DNA from: Rhizobium sp.
Lineage (GTDB): Bacteria > Pseudomonadota > Alphaproteobacteria > Rhizobiales > Rhizobiaceae
Reading direction: 5' to 3'
DNA: 58,418 nucleotides
Assembly (NCBI GenBank): GCA_003527225.1
Contig: DPXQ01000072.1
Location: 1-58,418, forward strand
Each line of letters starts with the position of its first letter. The first letter of the stretch is position 1. The position numbers and the translations under genes were made by a program. Positions 6,980 through 15,666 of the stretch are shown here, in pieces. The notes beneath the pieces were generated by a model, which saw only the letters and a list, made by a program, of their open reading frames with translations, was not told the origin of the DNA and ran no database searches.

Positions 6980-8071
6980 ATGAGTAGCCCATCCGCACAG
7001 AAGGGTACTGTCTCCTATTTCAAGTGGGCGTTCATCGTGACTGCGGTGGGTCTGGCGCTCGGCGCCGGGCTCGGCTGGCAATCCACCGGCACGCTCGGCG
7101 GCATGGCGACCGTCTTCTTCATCTGTGCCGTGCTTGCGGTGCTGGAGATCTCGCTTTCCTTCGATAACGCGATCGTCAATGCCAACAAGCTCAAGGATAT
7201 GACACCGGTCTGGCAGCACCGCTTCCTGACCTGGGGTATCGTCATCGCCGTCTTCGGCATGCGTATCATCTTTCCGTTGCTGATCGTCGTGATCGCGGCA
7301 AGTATCGGGCCGATCGATGCCTTCCTGCTCGCAGCCCGGGAGCCCGCGGAATATGCTCGCATCATGAGCGAGGCGCATCTGCCGATCGCGGCCTTCGGCG
7401 GGACCTTCCTGATGATGGTGGGCCTGACCTATTTCTTCGACCACGAAAAGAACATTCACTGGATCGAAGTCATAGAAAAGCACATGGCACGCTCGGCGAC
7501 CATCAAGGGCATTGAGATCGCCTTCGTGCTCATCCTGATCCTGCTCTTCTCCAGTCTTCTCGAGGGAGAGGAAGCGACCACCTTCGTCTACTCGGCTATC
7601 TACGGCCTCCTGACATTCCTTGCGGTGGAAGTCGTCGGCGGACTGCTTGACGCTTCGCAAAGGACCATGGCGGAAGCGGCCAAGGGCGGGCTCGGCGCAT
7701 TCATCTATCTTGAAGTGCTCGATGCCAGCTTCTCATTCGACGGCGTGATCGGCGCGTTCGCGCTCTCCAAGAACCTCTTCGTCATCGCCATCGGGTTGGG
7801 CATCGGCGCCATGTATGTGCGTTCGATGACGATCATGCTCGTGGAAAAGGGAACGCTCGCCGAATACCGCTATCTGGAGCACGGCGCCTTCTACGCCATC
7901 CTGATCCTGTCGGTAATCATGTACTGCCAGACGCTGGTACACATTCCGGAGGTCATCACCGGACTCGGGGGCGCCGGCCTGATCGGCATCTCCCTCTGGT
8001 CATCGATACGCTATAATCGCGCCGAGCAGGAACGCTTGCGCGACCGCGAGGCGATTGCCGAGAACATATAG
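6980..8071 (+). CDS. DUF475/TerC-like integral membrane protein
   Basis: This 363-aa protein has about nine hydrophobic segments and the paired acidic membrane motifs of the DUF475/TerC superfamily: LEISLSFDNAIV near residue 55 and LDASFSFDGVIGAF near residue 250. The superfamily includes Mn2+ exporters (Alx/MntX-type) and tellurite-resistance-associated proteins; the conserved Asp residues in the membrane are thought to bind metal. For DUF475 members the substrate is unknown. The gene stands alone with a long structured leader and a shared terminator-like hairpin behind it. Family assignment is firm; metal export is an inference from the superfamily. Confidence 0.85.
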   Translation: MSSPSAQKGTVSYFKWAFIVTAVGLALGAGLGWQSTGTLGGMATVFFICAVLAVLEISLSFDNAIVNANKLKDMTPVWQHRFLTWGIVIAVFGMRIIFPLLIVVIAASIGPIDAFLLAAREPAEYARIMSEAHLPIAAFGGTFLMMVGLTYFFDHEKNIHWIEVIEKHMARSATIKGIEIAFVLILILLFSSLLEGEEATTFVYSAIYGLLTFLAVEVVGGLLDASQRTMAEAAKGGLGAFIYLEVLDASFSFDGVIGAFALSKNLFVIAIGLGIGAMYVRSMTIMLVEKGTLAEYRYLEHGAFYAILILSVIMYCQTLVHIPEVITGLGGAGLIGISLWSSIRYNRAEQERLRDREAIAENI

Positions 8072-8080
8072 TCCCGACGA

Positions 8081-8109
8081 AGAACGGCCGCCCAACGCGC
8101 GGCCGTTCT
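8081..8109. terminator. Hairpin between convergent DUF475 and matB genes
   Basis: The inverted repeat has perfect 11-base arms, AGAACGGCCGC (8081-8091) and GCGGCCGTTCT (8099-8109), around a 7-base loop. It lies 10 bases after the DUF475 stop and 33 bases after the matB stop on the other strand, so it could serve both genes. Neither side has a convincing T-run, so it may work as a transcript-end stabiliser as much as an intrinsic terminator. Confidence 0.65.
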
Positions 8110-8142
8110 CATTGCCCTGTGCCGCAAGCGCAATCGTCGCCG

Positions 8143-9681
8143 TTAGGCCGAGCCGCTTCCGGCCGATGCTTCTTCCGAATAGAGCGAGCCATAGGTGTCC
8201 CGCAGCACATTCTTCTGCACCTTGCCCATGGTGTTGCGCGGCAGGTCGTCAACGAAGATGACCGACTTCGGCTGCTTGTAGCGCGCCAGACGCGGCTTCA
8301 GCCCCTCCATGATCGCCGCCTCGTCGATGGCAGCACCGGGTTTCCTGACCACGATGGCCGTCACTCCCTCACCGAAATCGGGATGGGGCACGCCGATGAC
8401 AGCGCTCTCGACCACGCCCGGAAGCTGGTCGATCTCCACCTCCACTTCCTTCGGATAGATGTTGTATCCGCCGGAGATCACCAGATCTTTCCCACGCCCG
8501 ACGATGTGGACATAGCCACGCGGATCGACCTTGCCAAGGTCGCCGGTGATGAAGAAGCCGTCCGACCTGAACTCGGCGGCCGTCTTTTCGGGCATGCGCC
8601 AGTAGCCCTTGAAGACGTTCGGTCCCTTCACCTCGATCATGCCGGTCTCATCCGTCCAGCGGGGCTTGCCCGTTTCCGGATCGGTGACCCGCAGCGAAAC
8701 CCCCGGCAGCGGAAACCCCACGGTGCCCGCGACCCGGTCGCCATCATAAGGGTTCGAAGTGTTCATGTTGGTTTCCGTCATGCCGTAGCGCTCGAGGATC
8801 GCATGACCTGTCTTTTCGCTGAACAGCCGGTGTGTTTCGGCAAGCAGCGGGGCGGAACCGGAGATGAAGAGCCGCATGTTCGCCGTCGCCTCGCGCGTCA
8901 GCCCCGGATGTTGGACGAGGCGAACATAGAAGGTCGGCACACCCATCATCGCGGTGGAGGTCTTCATCAGCCGCAACGCCTCGTCGGCATCGAATTTCGG
9001 CAGGAAATACATAGCCGCGCCGGCAAGCAGAATGACGTTGGAGGCAACGAACAGGCCGTGAGTATGGAAGATCGGCAGGGCATGGATGAGCCGGTCGGCC
9101 GAGGTGAAACGCCAGTAGTCGACCAGCGTCATGGCATTCGACAGAAGGTTATCGTGGCTCAGCATCGCGCCCTTGGAGCGGCCGGTAGTGCCCGACGTGT
9201 AGAGGATCGCCGCAAGATCGTCAGGCCCCCTCTCGATATCGGCGAATTCGCCATCTCGCGCCAGCGCGTCGATCAGGGACCCGCCGCCCTTCTCGTCGAG
9301 GGTCGCCACCCTGGCGCCATGCCTGCCGGCGACCGGCTTGATGCCCTCCTCCGCCTTCGGCGACACGACGACGAGCGACGGCTCGGCATCGCCGATGAAG
9401 TAGTCGAGTTCGGCAAGCGTATAGGCCGTATTGAGCGGCAGGTAGACCGCACCCGCCCTGAGGCAACCCAGATAGAGCATCAACGCTTCGGGGCTTTTTT
9501 CGACCTGCACGGCGACCCGGTCTCCCGGCTTGACACCGAGGGCAACCAATGTGGCCGCCAGCTTTCCGGAGAAGTCCACCATATCGCCATAGGTCCAGAT
9601 CCGACCGTCGGTGGTCTCGATGAAGACCGCGTCGCGGCGTCCGGCGCGCGCGCGGATGGCGTCGAACATATGATTGCTCAT
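8143..9681 (-). CDS. matB: Malonyl-CoA synthetase (malonate--CoA ligase)
   Basis: This 512-aa ANL-superfamily enzyme activates malonate with ATP and CoA to malonyl-CoA in the cytoplasm. Visible motifs are the P-loop YTSGTTGRSKG (about residue 160), YGMTETNM, the hinge-region TGDLGKVD and the C-terminal catalytic Lys in PRNTMGKVQK (about 488). The overall sequence matches rhizobial MatB closely. Its ATG overlaps the matA stop by 4 bases, and it is the last gene of the matPQMAB operon, so MatB makes the malonyl-CoA that MatA decarboxylates to acetyl-CoA. A general medium-chain acyl-CoA ligase is the main alternative, but the neighbouring decarboxylase and transporter argue strongly for malonate. 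Confidence 0.93.
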   Translation of the reverse strand: MSNHMFDAIRARAGRRDAVFIETTDGRIWTYGDMVDFSGKLAATLVALGVKPGDRVAVQVEKSPEALMLYLGCLRAGAVYLPLNTAYTLAELDYFIGDAEPSLVVVSPKAEEGIKPVAGRHGARVATLDEKGGGSLIDALARDGEFADIERGPDDLAAILYTSGTTGRSKGAMLSHDNLLSNAMTLVDYWRFTSADRLIHALPIFHTHGLFVASNVILLAGAAMYFLPKFDADEALRLMKTSTAMMGVPTFYVRLVQHPGLTREATANMRLFISGSAPLLAETHRLFSEKTGHAILERYGMTETNMNTSNPYDGDRVAGTVGFPLPGVSLRVTDPETGKPRWTDETGMIEVKGPNVFKGYWRMPEKTAAEFRSDGFFITGDLGKVDPRGYVHIVGRGKDLVISGGYNIYPKEVEVEIDQLPGVVESAVIGVPHPDFGEGVTAIVVRKPGAAIDEAAIMEGLKPRLARYKQPKSVIFVDDLPRNTMGKVQKNVLRDTYGSLYSEEASAGSGSA

Positions 9682-11114
9682 GGCATGAACTCCTTGCTGC
9701 CTTTTGTTTTTGTAGCCTCGCCCGCCGGCCCCGCACCATTGCCCAAACCGGCGAGAGGCATGGGATTGCGCGCACCGTTGTCGGCGGGCACGAGCCGGCG
9801 GATCGGCGTCGCCGCCACGACCTCACCACGTCCGGCAAAAGCCTCGTGATTGGTCTCGATGTCATCGAGTTTGTAGAGGTAGTTGACCATCAAGCCATGC
9901 GCCTGCTGCATCGCGCGCGGAGCGCGATCCGCCAGGAAATTTATCCGCTCCAGGCGGGCACCGTTACCCAGATGGAAACGGGCGACCGGGTCGATGACCC
10001 TGCCCTTGCGATCACGTGCCCGCAGGAAATAGCAGGCGGCAGCTCGCGTCACGACCGGCTGGAGATCGGCAACAATCTCGGGCTTGTCAGCCCAGTCGGG
10101 ATCATCAAGGGCGGCAAGCCGTTTGCGGTCCTCGGCATCCAGTAGACGGGAATCACGGTTGCCGCGTTCGTCTGCCAGCCATCGGGCGAAGCCGGGAACG
10201 GGAGAGAGCGTCACAAAGGTATCGAGTTTGGGCAATTCGCGACGCAGATCCTCGACCACCTGCTTGATCAGGAAATTGCCAAAGGAAATGCCGCGCAGGC
10301 CTTCCTGGCAATTGGAGATCGAATAGAAGACCGCTGTCCTGGCATCATCCGGACGAATCGGGGCCCGGTCCTCCTTCAGCACATCGGCGATCGCTGTCGG
10401 GATGTCCCGGGTCAAAGCCACTTCGACGAAGATCAACGGATCATCGACAAGCTGCGGATGGAAAAAGGCGAAGCAGCGACGGTCCGCCGGAGCCAGCCTG
10501 CGCCGCAATTCATCCCATCCGCCGATATGATGCACGGCTTCGTAGCGGATGATCTTTTCCAGAATATCGGCCGGCGTCGACCAGTTGATCGGCTTCAGCA
10601 CCAGAAATCCACGATTGAACCATGACGCGAAGAGATGGGCGAAATCGGAATCAACCGCTTCGAGATCAGGCTCGACCGATTTCAGTTGCAGCAGCGTCTC
10701 GCGCATTCTGACGAGCGTGGCGATGCCGTTCGGCGCAAGGTTGAGGCGGCGGATCAACTCCTGCCGGCGCGGCTCGGCGGCGACGTGAAGCTCGAGCAGC
10801 GCCTTGGGTGTCGGATCGGCGCGGTAGGCGTCGATCGCCTTCTCCAGGCGCTCCGCATTCGGCCCGAAGCGGGTCAGCAGCATGACCATGAAGTCCCGGC
10901 GCTGTGCGGCATCAAAACGCAGCCAGCGGTTGAGGATATCCCTTGCGAGCGCCATGCCCGAGGCTTCCCCCCTGCTGGACAACAGCGTCTCGCAAATCGC
11001 CTCGATGGTCGCCAGCGTGTTGGCGCTGTCCTCCCGCGGGTTCAGGGAAAGAATTCTGCGCCCACGTTCGGCGATCGTCTGGAGCATGTCACCGAAGAAG
11101 GACGCGCTGTTCAT
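9678..11114 (-). CDS. matA: Malonyl-CoA decarboxylase
   Basis: MatA converts malonyl-CoA to acetyl-CoA and CO2. The 478-aa protein has an N-terminal helical domain (to about residue 130) and a GNAT-like catalytic domain containing TAVFYSISNCQEGLRG, where the FYSIS serine corresponds to the catalytic Ser of the human enzyme, and the later DDIETNHEAF histidine. The C-terminal 50 residues are low-complexity and probably flexible. It overlaps matM upstream and matB downstream by 4 bases each (ATGA), indicating translational coupling within the malonate operon. Confidence 0.93.
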   Translation of the reverse strand: MNSASFFGDMLQTIAERGRRILSLNPREDSANTLATIEAICETLLSSRGEASGMALARDILNRWLRFDAAQRRDFMVMLLTRFGPNAERLEKAIDAYRADPTPKALLELHVAAEPRRQELIRRLNLAPNGIATLVRMRETLLQLKSVEPDLEAVDSDFAHLFASWFNRGFLVLKPINWSTPADILEKIIRYEAVHHIGGWDELRRRLAPADRRCFAFFHPQLVDDPLIFVEVALTRDIPTAIADVLKEDRAPIRPDDARTAVFYSISNCQEGLRGISFGNFLIKQVVEDLRRELPKLDTFVTLSPVPGFARWLADERGNRDSRLLDAEDRKRLAALDDPDWADKPEIVADLQPVVTRAAACYFLRARDRKGRVIDPVARFHLGNGARLERINFLADRAPRAMQQAHGLMVNYLYKLDDIETNHEAFAGRGEVVAATPIRRLVPADNGARNPMPLAGLGNGAGPAGEATKTKGSKEFMP

Positions 11115-12427
11115 TGCACGACCCCCATCATGTGATTGGGCAACCAGGTGGCAATCCCGGGAAAGACGCAGAGGATGGCGATGGCCAGAAACATCACCAG
11201 CACGTAGGGTAGCGAGCCCCAGAGGATATCCCTCGTCGGTATTGTCGGTGCGATCGCGTTGATCACGAAGAGATTGAGCCCGATCGGCGGCGTGATGAGG
11301 CCGACCTCCATGTTGATCGTCAACACGATCGCGAACCAGTAGGGATCGAAACCCGCCTGTGTGATGATCGGAAACAGCATGGGGGCCGTCATGACGATCA
11401 CCGCGACCGGCGGCAGGAACATGCCGGCAACAAGCAGGAACACGTTGATGACGGCCAGTAGCACCCAGCGGTTGACCTCCATGTCGGCGATTGCTGTGGC
11501 GATCGTCTGGGTGATGAAGAGCGATGACAATGCGAAGGCGAAAAGCTCGGCCGCCGCCATTATCATCATGATCATCACGCTTTCGCGCATGGCGGAGCCG
11601 AAGATGTTGGCGACCGGCCGGAAGCGGTAAAGACCATAGGCGACGATCACGACCAGCAGCGTCAGCATGGCACCGGCGCCGGCTGCTTCGGAAGGCGTCG
11701 CGATGCCGCCATAAAGGACATAAAGCGTACCGGCGATGATCAGCAGGAAGGGCAGGATCCGCGGCATTCCGGCCAGACGTTCCTTCAGTGTATAGCGCAC
11801 GGCGCGGATATTGAATTCGTAGCCTTGCCGCTTGCTGTCGATCACCGCCCAGATCATGAACATGACAGTCAGCATGATGCCCGGAATGACGCCTGCCATG
11901 AACAGCCGTCCGATCGAGGTTTCCGTGGCGATGCCGTAGACGATCAGGGTTACCGATGGCGGAATGAGGATACCGAGCGTACCGCCGGCGGCAATCGACC
12001 CGGTGGCGACGGAATTCGGATAGCCGCGCTTCAACATCTCCGGGATGCCCATCTTGCCGATTGCGGCGCAGGTGGCCGGAGAAGAGCCGGTCATGCCCGA
12101 GAAGATGGCGCAGGCGCCGATATTGGAAAGGACGAGACCGCCCGGAACACGGTTCAGCCAGCGGTCGAGTGCCGTATAGAGATCGGCGCCCGCAGGAGAA
12201 GAGGCGACGGCCGCGCCCATCAGCACGAACATGGGGATCGAAACATAGGCAAGATTGGCGATGCCGGAGAACATGGTGTCGCCGAGGACAAAGAATATAT
12301 CCATGCCGTTCTGAAGGAAGAGTGCGACGAAAGCGGCGAGCCCGAGCGCGAAGGCGATCGGCATTCCGGTGCCGAGCAGAACGAAGAGCGCGGCGATGAT
12401 CATCATTCCGGCAGAAGTCGGGCTCAT
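11111..12427 (-). CDS. matM: TRAP transporter large permease (DctM type), malonate uptake
   Basis: This 438-aa protein has about 12 hydrophobic segments and the DctM-family signatures PSVTLIVYGIATETSIGRLFMAG and NMEVGLITPPIGLNLFV. It is the ion-coupled membrane domain of a tripartite TRAP transporter. Both ends overlap neighbouring genes by 4 bases (matQ upstream, matA downstream). The gene order matP-matQ-matM-matA-matB is that described for Sinorhizobium malonate utilisation, so malonate or a related dicarboxylate is the expected substrate. Confidence 0.9.
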   Translation of the reverse strand: MSPTSAGMMIIAALFVLLGTGMPIAFALGLAAFVALFLQNGMDIFFVLGDTMFSGIANLAYVSIPMFVLMGAAVASSPAGADLYTALDRWLNRVPGGLVLSNIGACAIFSGMTGSSPATCAAIGKMGIPEMLKRGYPNSVATGSIAAGGTLGILIPPSVTLIVYGIATETSIGRLFMAGVIPGIMLTVMFMIWAVIDSKRQGYEFNIRAVRYTLKERLAGMPRILPFLLIIAGTLYVLYGGIATPSEAAGAGAMLTLLVVIVAYGLYRFRPVANIFGSAMRESVMIMMIMAAAELFAFALSSLFITQTIATAIADMEVNRWVLLAVINVFLLVAGMFLPPVAVIVMTAPMLFPIITQAGFDPYWFAIVLTINMEVGLITPPIGLNLFVINAIAPTIPTRDILWGSLPYVLVMFLAIAILCVFPGIATWLPNHMMGVVQ

Positions 12428-13002
12428 TGGACGGTTCCCCTCAGAGAAGGATCTTTATGAACGGGCATCCCGGGCACGTCGCCCGTCTTGGACGGCTCGG
12501 TGTCCAACACCGTCGACCCGGCTCCGCGAACCTTGCCGAGGATTTCCGCGACATATTGCAGGCAGAGCATGCCGAAGCCGAGCGGGAGCGCCAGGAGTGG
12601 CACCCAGAGCGGCGGGGCCCAGACGCTGGAATGACGCCAGTTGCCGGCCCATGCCTCATGAAAAGTGATCCAGCTCGCTGCGAGCATGATGATGCAAAAC
12701 AGCAAGCCAAGCAGGCTTCCGATCATACCGAGATGCCGGCGCACACGGTCGGTGACCACAAGTTCGATCACATCGACCCCAACATGCCCGCCCTTCAGAA
12801 GAACGTAGGGCGCGCCGAGGAACATCGCCGCAGTGGCAGAGAAGACCACGAAATCGGTCTGCCAGATAGTCGGAAGTCGGAACATGTAGCGCAGCAGGAT
12901 CATCTGGCAGACGACGAGCATGGCCGCAATCATCAAGGCGGTCGCCAAGACGGCGAACGCGCGAGACACATTGCCCACGACCCGGATATAGGTATCGATC
13001 AT
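12424..13002 (-). CDS. matQ: TRAP transporter small permease (DctQ type), malonate uptake
   Basis: The protein (192 aa from the ATG at 13002) has four hydrophobic helices, as expected for a DctQ subunit that bridges the binding protein and the large permease. The ATG at 13002 has a GGGAA ribosome-binding site 8 bases upstream. A longer frame beginning with TTG at 13062 would add 20 polar residues and start almost on the matP stop, so it is less likely. Its stop overlaps the start of matM by 4 bases; the gap to matP is 66 bases. Confidence 0.85.
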   Translation of the reverse strand: MIDTYIRVVGNVSRAFAVLATALMIAAMLVVCQMILLRYMFRLPTIWQTDFVVFSATAAMFLGAPYVLLKGGHVGVDVIELVVTDRVRRHLGMIGSLLGLLFCIIMLAASWITFHEAWAGNWRHSSVWAPPLWVPLLALPLGFGMLCLQYVAEILGKVRGAGSTVLDTEPSKTGDVPGMPVHKDPSLRGTVQ

Positions 13003-13068
13003 TCGAGAATTCCCAGTTGTAGGGTCTGATCGGCGACGGACCGGATTGGCCGCCGCCGACAAACGGCC

Positions 13069-14073
13069 TTACTTCACTGCCAAAGCCTTCTCGATCAGCT
13101 TGTCGCCGCCCGGAACCTTGGCGGCGAAGTTCTTGTAGGAGGATTCCTTGGCGATCGCGAGCCAGGCATCATAGTCTGCCTTGGACATCTCGACGACCTC
13201 GACGCCGGCCTTCTTATAGGTGTCGATCATCAACTGGTCGCCCTTGCGGACTTCTTCATTGAAGAAGGCCTCCGCCTTCTCACCTGCGGTTACGAGCGCC
13301 TTCTGCTGCTCCGCAGTCAGACCTTCGAAGACCTTCTTGGACATCAGCACCGGCTCGTACATGAACCAGAGCGCGTTTTCTCCGGGCGCCGTCAGGCATT
13401 TGGCCTGCTCGAACAGCCGATAGGAAACGAAGCTGGCCGAAGACGTATTGGCGGCGTCGAGCACACCGGTCTGCATGCCGGAATAGATCTCGGACGACGG
13501 CATCGAGGAGATTGATGCGCCTGCCGCCACCAGCATCTCCTCGAATGCCGGACCGGCGGCGCGGATAACCTGCCCCTTGATGGTGTCCGGCGAGGTGATG
13601 CAGGCCTTTTTCGAGGCGAAGGCACCGGAAAGCCAGGCATCAGACAGCACGATGGCGCCGGCGCCGTCGATTACTTTCTTGATGTCCTGCATGAACTCGG
13701 AGTCATTGAGGCGCACGGCGCGGTCGAAGTTGCCGACGAGACCTGGCATCAAGGTAGCGGAGAATTCCGGATGGCGGCCCGAGGCATAATCGAGCGGAAA
13801 CGAGGTAAGGTCAAGCAGGCCGCGTGTGATGGCGTTCCACTGGTCGTTCGGCTTGTAAAGAGACGAACCAGGGAAGACCTGGATTTCGAGGCCGACATTG
13901 GCGGCGGCGACGTCGCGGGCAATCATCTGCACCATTTCATCGCGGATATCGCCCTTGCCGCCTGGAAACTGGTGCGAGGCCTTGAGGACGGTTTGCGCCG
14001 AGGCGCCGCCTGCCATGAGCAGGCCGATGGCGGCGCAGGCCGCCAATTTCAGTGTATTGGCAAATCTTCCCAT
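13069..14073 (-). CDS. matP: TRAP transporter substrate-binding protein (DctP type)
   Basis: This 334-aa periplasmic protein has a clear signal peptide ending in ASA|Q at residues 24-27, followed by a DctP-family solute-binding domain. Recognisable family segments include LKASHQFPGG near the mature N terminus, KGQVIRAAG (about 165) and the EIYSGMQTGVLDAAN stretch (about 195). A strong AAGGGAGGAAG ribosome-binding site precedes the ATG. It is first in the operon and is transcribed divergently from matR, with two MatR-like operator repeats between. It delivers the substrate, presumably malonate, to MatQM. Confidence 0.9.
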   Translation of the reverse strand: MGRFANTLKLAACAAIGLLMAGGASAQTVLKASHQFPGGKGDIRDEMVQMIARDVAAANVGLEIQVFPGSSLYKPNDQWNAITRGLLDLTSFPLDYASGRHPEFSATLMPGLVGNFDRAVRLNDSEFMQDIKKVIDGAGAIVLSDAWLSGAFASKKACITSPDTIKGQVIRAAGPAFEEMLVAAGASISSMPSSEIYSGMQTGVLDAANTSSASFVSYRLFEQAKCLTAPGENALWFMYEPVLMSKKVFEGLTAEQQKALVTAGEKAEAFFNEEVRKGDQLMIDTYKKAGVEVVEMSKADYDAWLAIAKESSYKNFAAKVPGGDKLIEKALAVK

Positions 14074-14119
14074 TACTTCCTCCCTTGTAATCCAGCCCTC
14101 CAGCTGGCTTGGTGTGGAA

Positions 14120-14171
14120 GTTTGTATAACTTGCGCACAATGTCAATCTTTATGTATACAAGATTTGCGCA
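14120..14171. promoter_or_regulatory. Putative MatR operator repeats between matP and matR
   Basis: Two related blocks occur in the divergent intergenic region: TTTGTATAAC followed by TTGCGCA (14121-14137), and TATGTATACA, AGATT and TTGCGCA (14151-14171). The second contains the perfect palindrome TGTATACA (14153-14160) and, read on the minus strand, begins TCTTGTATACA. This is close to the TCTTGTA/TACA-type site reported for Rhizobium MatR. A consensus TTGACA for the minus strand lies between the blocks (14141-14146). The repeats are visible; their regulator is inferred from context. Confidence 0.6.
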
Positions 14172-14202
14172 GGTGTATTTTTATAGGGCGATCGAGGGAA
14201 AT

Positions 14203-14880
14203 ATGGGGCAAAGCACGTTCCACAAGCTGAGGGACGAAATCGAGAACGGGATCGTTACCGGCGTATTCGAGCCTGGAGAGAAGCTGGACGAGGTCCAACT
14301 CGCGACCCGGTTCGGCGTATCGCGCACGCCAATCCGCGAGGCACTGATGCAGTTGAGTGCCATAGGGCTGGTGGAGATCAGGCCGCGCCGCGGGGCGGTC
14401 GTCGTCGATCCCGGCCCGCAGCAGGTATTCGAAATGTTCGAAGTCATGGCTGAGATGGAGGGCATGGCCGGAGCCTTGGCCGCCCGTCGCCACAGCGACG
14501 AGGACCGCAAGGCGCTGCTTGTCGCGCATGAGAAATGCGAACAGGCGGCGCTCAGCCAGGACACCGACGCCTACTATTATGAGAACGAGGAATTTCACCG
14601 GGCGATCTATGCCGCCAGCCACAGCGGCTTCCTGCAGGAGCAGTGCATCGCCCTGCACCGCCGGCTGCGGCCCTATCGCCGGCTGCAACTGCGCGTGCGC
14701 AATCGCATGAACGTCTCGTTCAGCGAACACGGCGAAATCGTCGATGCAATCCTTGCCGGCGATGCCGATACCGCCCGCACGTTGCTGCGCAACCATATTG
14801 CGGTTCAAGGCGACCGTTTCGGCGATCTGGTCGCCAACCTGGCCCGGACGAAAAAACGCGAGGCTGTGGCAGGACGTTAA
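14203..14880 (+). CDS. matR: GntR-family (FCD subfamily) regulator of malonate genes
   Basis: The 225-aa protein has an N-terminal winged helix (residues 1-70, with FGVSRTPIREALMQL as the recognition region) and a C-terminal FCD ligand-binding domain with the metal-binding pattern seen in FadR-like regulators (NEEFHRAIY, HGEIVDAI and the later NHI). The ATG at 14203 is chosen because GAGGGA lies just before it; in-frame ATGs at 14140 and 14152 fall inside the operator. It diverges from matP, which fits MatR, the malonate-responsive controller of the mat operon. Confidence 0.88.
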   Translation: MGQSTFHKLRDEIENGIVTGVFEPGEKLDEVQLATRFGVSRTPIREALMQLSAIGLVEIRPRRGAVVVDPGPQQVFEMFEVMAEMEGMAGALAARRHSDEDRKALLVAHEKCEQAALSQDTDAYYYENEEFHRAIYAASHSGFLQEQCIALHRRLRPYRRLQLRVRNRMNVSFSEHGEIVDAILAGDADTARTLLRNHIAVQGDRFGDLVANLARTKKREAVAGR

Positions 14881-15134
14881 CGAGGCAACCGTGCCCGATC
14901 AGGAGGCCATGCGATGCTTCCCCAGCTGGAAAATCAGGAGCGCGCCTTCCGCAGGCCTTCGACCAGATTCCCGTCGCAAATCGACGCAAGGCAGACTAAG
15001 CCTCTTCTACGCCCCTTGAACACATAGAATTTCCACTATATTTAGTTACCAGAAAAATAAGTGCCGGGTCCGGATGACCTGGTCCCATTGAGGCGCCTGT
15101 CCGCCACCGCCATACCTATAAGGAAGCGTCCGCC

Positions 15135-15470
15135 ATGAACATTCGCCCTGTCACCCAGAACTACCACGTATCAGGTCAATTGAAGCCCGCAGACATGGCC
15201 AAGGTGGCCGAAGCCGGCTATGCCGCCGTCATCTGCATGCGGCCCGACGGCGAAGGCTGGGGCCAGCCGAAGTTCTCCGCCATCGAAGAAGCGGCAAAGG
15301 CCAGCAATCTTCCGATCTATTACATTCCCGTCGGCGGCGGCGTTCCAATGGAGCAAGCGAAGAAACTGCGCAGCGTCCTGAAGGAAACCGAAGGCCCCGT
15401 CCTCGCCTTCTGCGCGTCGGGCGCGCGTTGCGCCGGGCTCTACCAGATGGCCCAGCAGATCGGCGGCTGA
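15135..15470 (+). CDS. TIGR01244 family protein (DUF442, rhodanese/phosphatase-like)
   Basis: This 111-aa single-domain protein has the compact fold of the TIGR01244/beta-lactamase-hydrolase-like N-terminal domain. Its active-site loop, FCASGARC with Cys93, follows the C-x-S-G-x-R pattern of rhodanese and dual-specificity phosphatase relatives. In other bacteria this domain is often fused to or next to an MBL-fold sulfur dioxygenase (Blh), linking it to sulfide handling; no such partner is adjacent here. A terminator-like hairpin follows the gene. Enzymatic activity (sulfurtransferase or phosphatase) is not decided by the sequence. Confidence 0.8.
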   Translation: MNIRPVTQNYHVSGQLKPADMAKVAEAGYAAVICMRPDGEGWGQPKFSAIEEAAKASNLPIYYIPVGGGVPMEQAKKLRSVLKETEGPVLAFCASGARCAGLYQMAQQIGG

Positions 15471-15483
15471 ACGGCTCCCCACG

Positions 15484-15510
15484 GCCGGCCTTCATGTACT
15501 GCCGGCTTTT
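15484..15510 (+). terminator. Terminator-like hairpin after the TIGR01244 gene
   Basis: GCCGGC at 15484-15489 and GCCGGC at 15501-15506 form a 6-base stem with an 11-base loop, followed by TTTT. It sits 14 bases after the stop codon and separates the small gene from the glycan operon that begins at 15667. Confidence 0.55.
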
Positions 15511-15666
15511 CCAAGCAAAGCCTCGCTCAAGTTTTGACGGCTAGAAACGCCAGGCGCCAGCACTGTCCACACCCCTTGCGAGAGGTGACGCGGATTTGTG
15601 CTGGCGATCCGATCCGCATGCGGCAATGGATGCCGATGGTGGTCGGCAATTCTTGCGAGGCCGAAC

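Noticed and set aside
8119..9849. 576-codon plus-strand frame opposite matB
   Set aside because: Antisense shadow; matB has all ANL motifs and is operon-coupled to matA.
13771..14202. Upstream in-frame extension of matR
   Set aside because: It runs over matP and the operator region; a GAGGGA ribosome-binding site and the GntR-family N terminus place the start at 14203.
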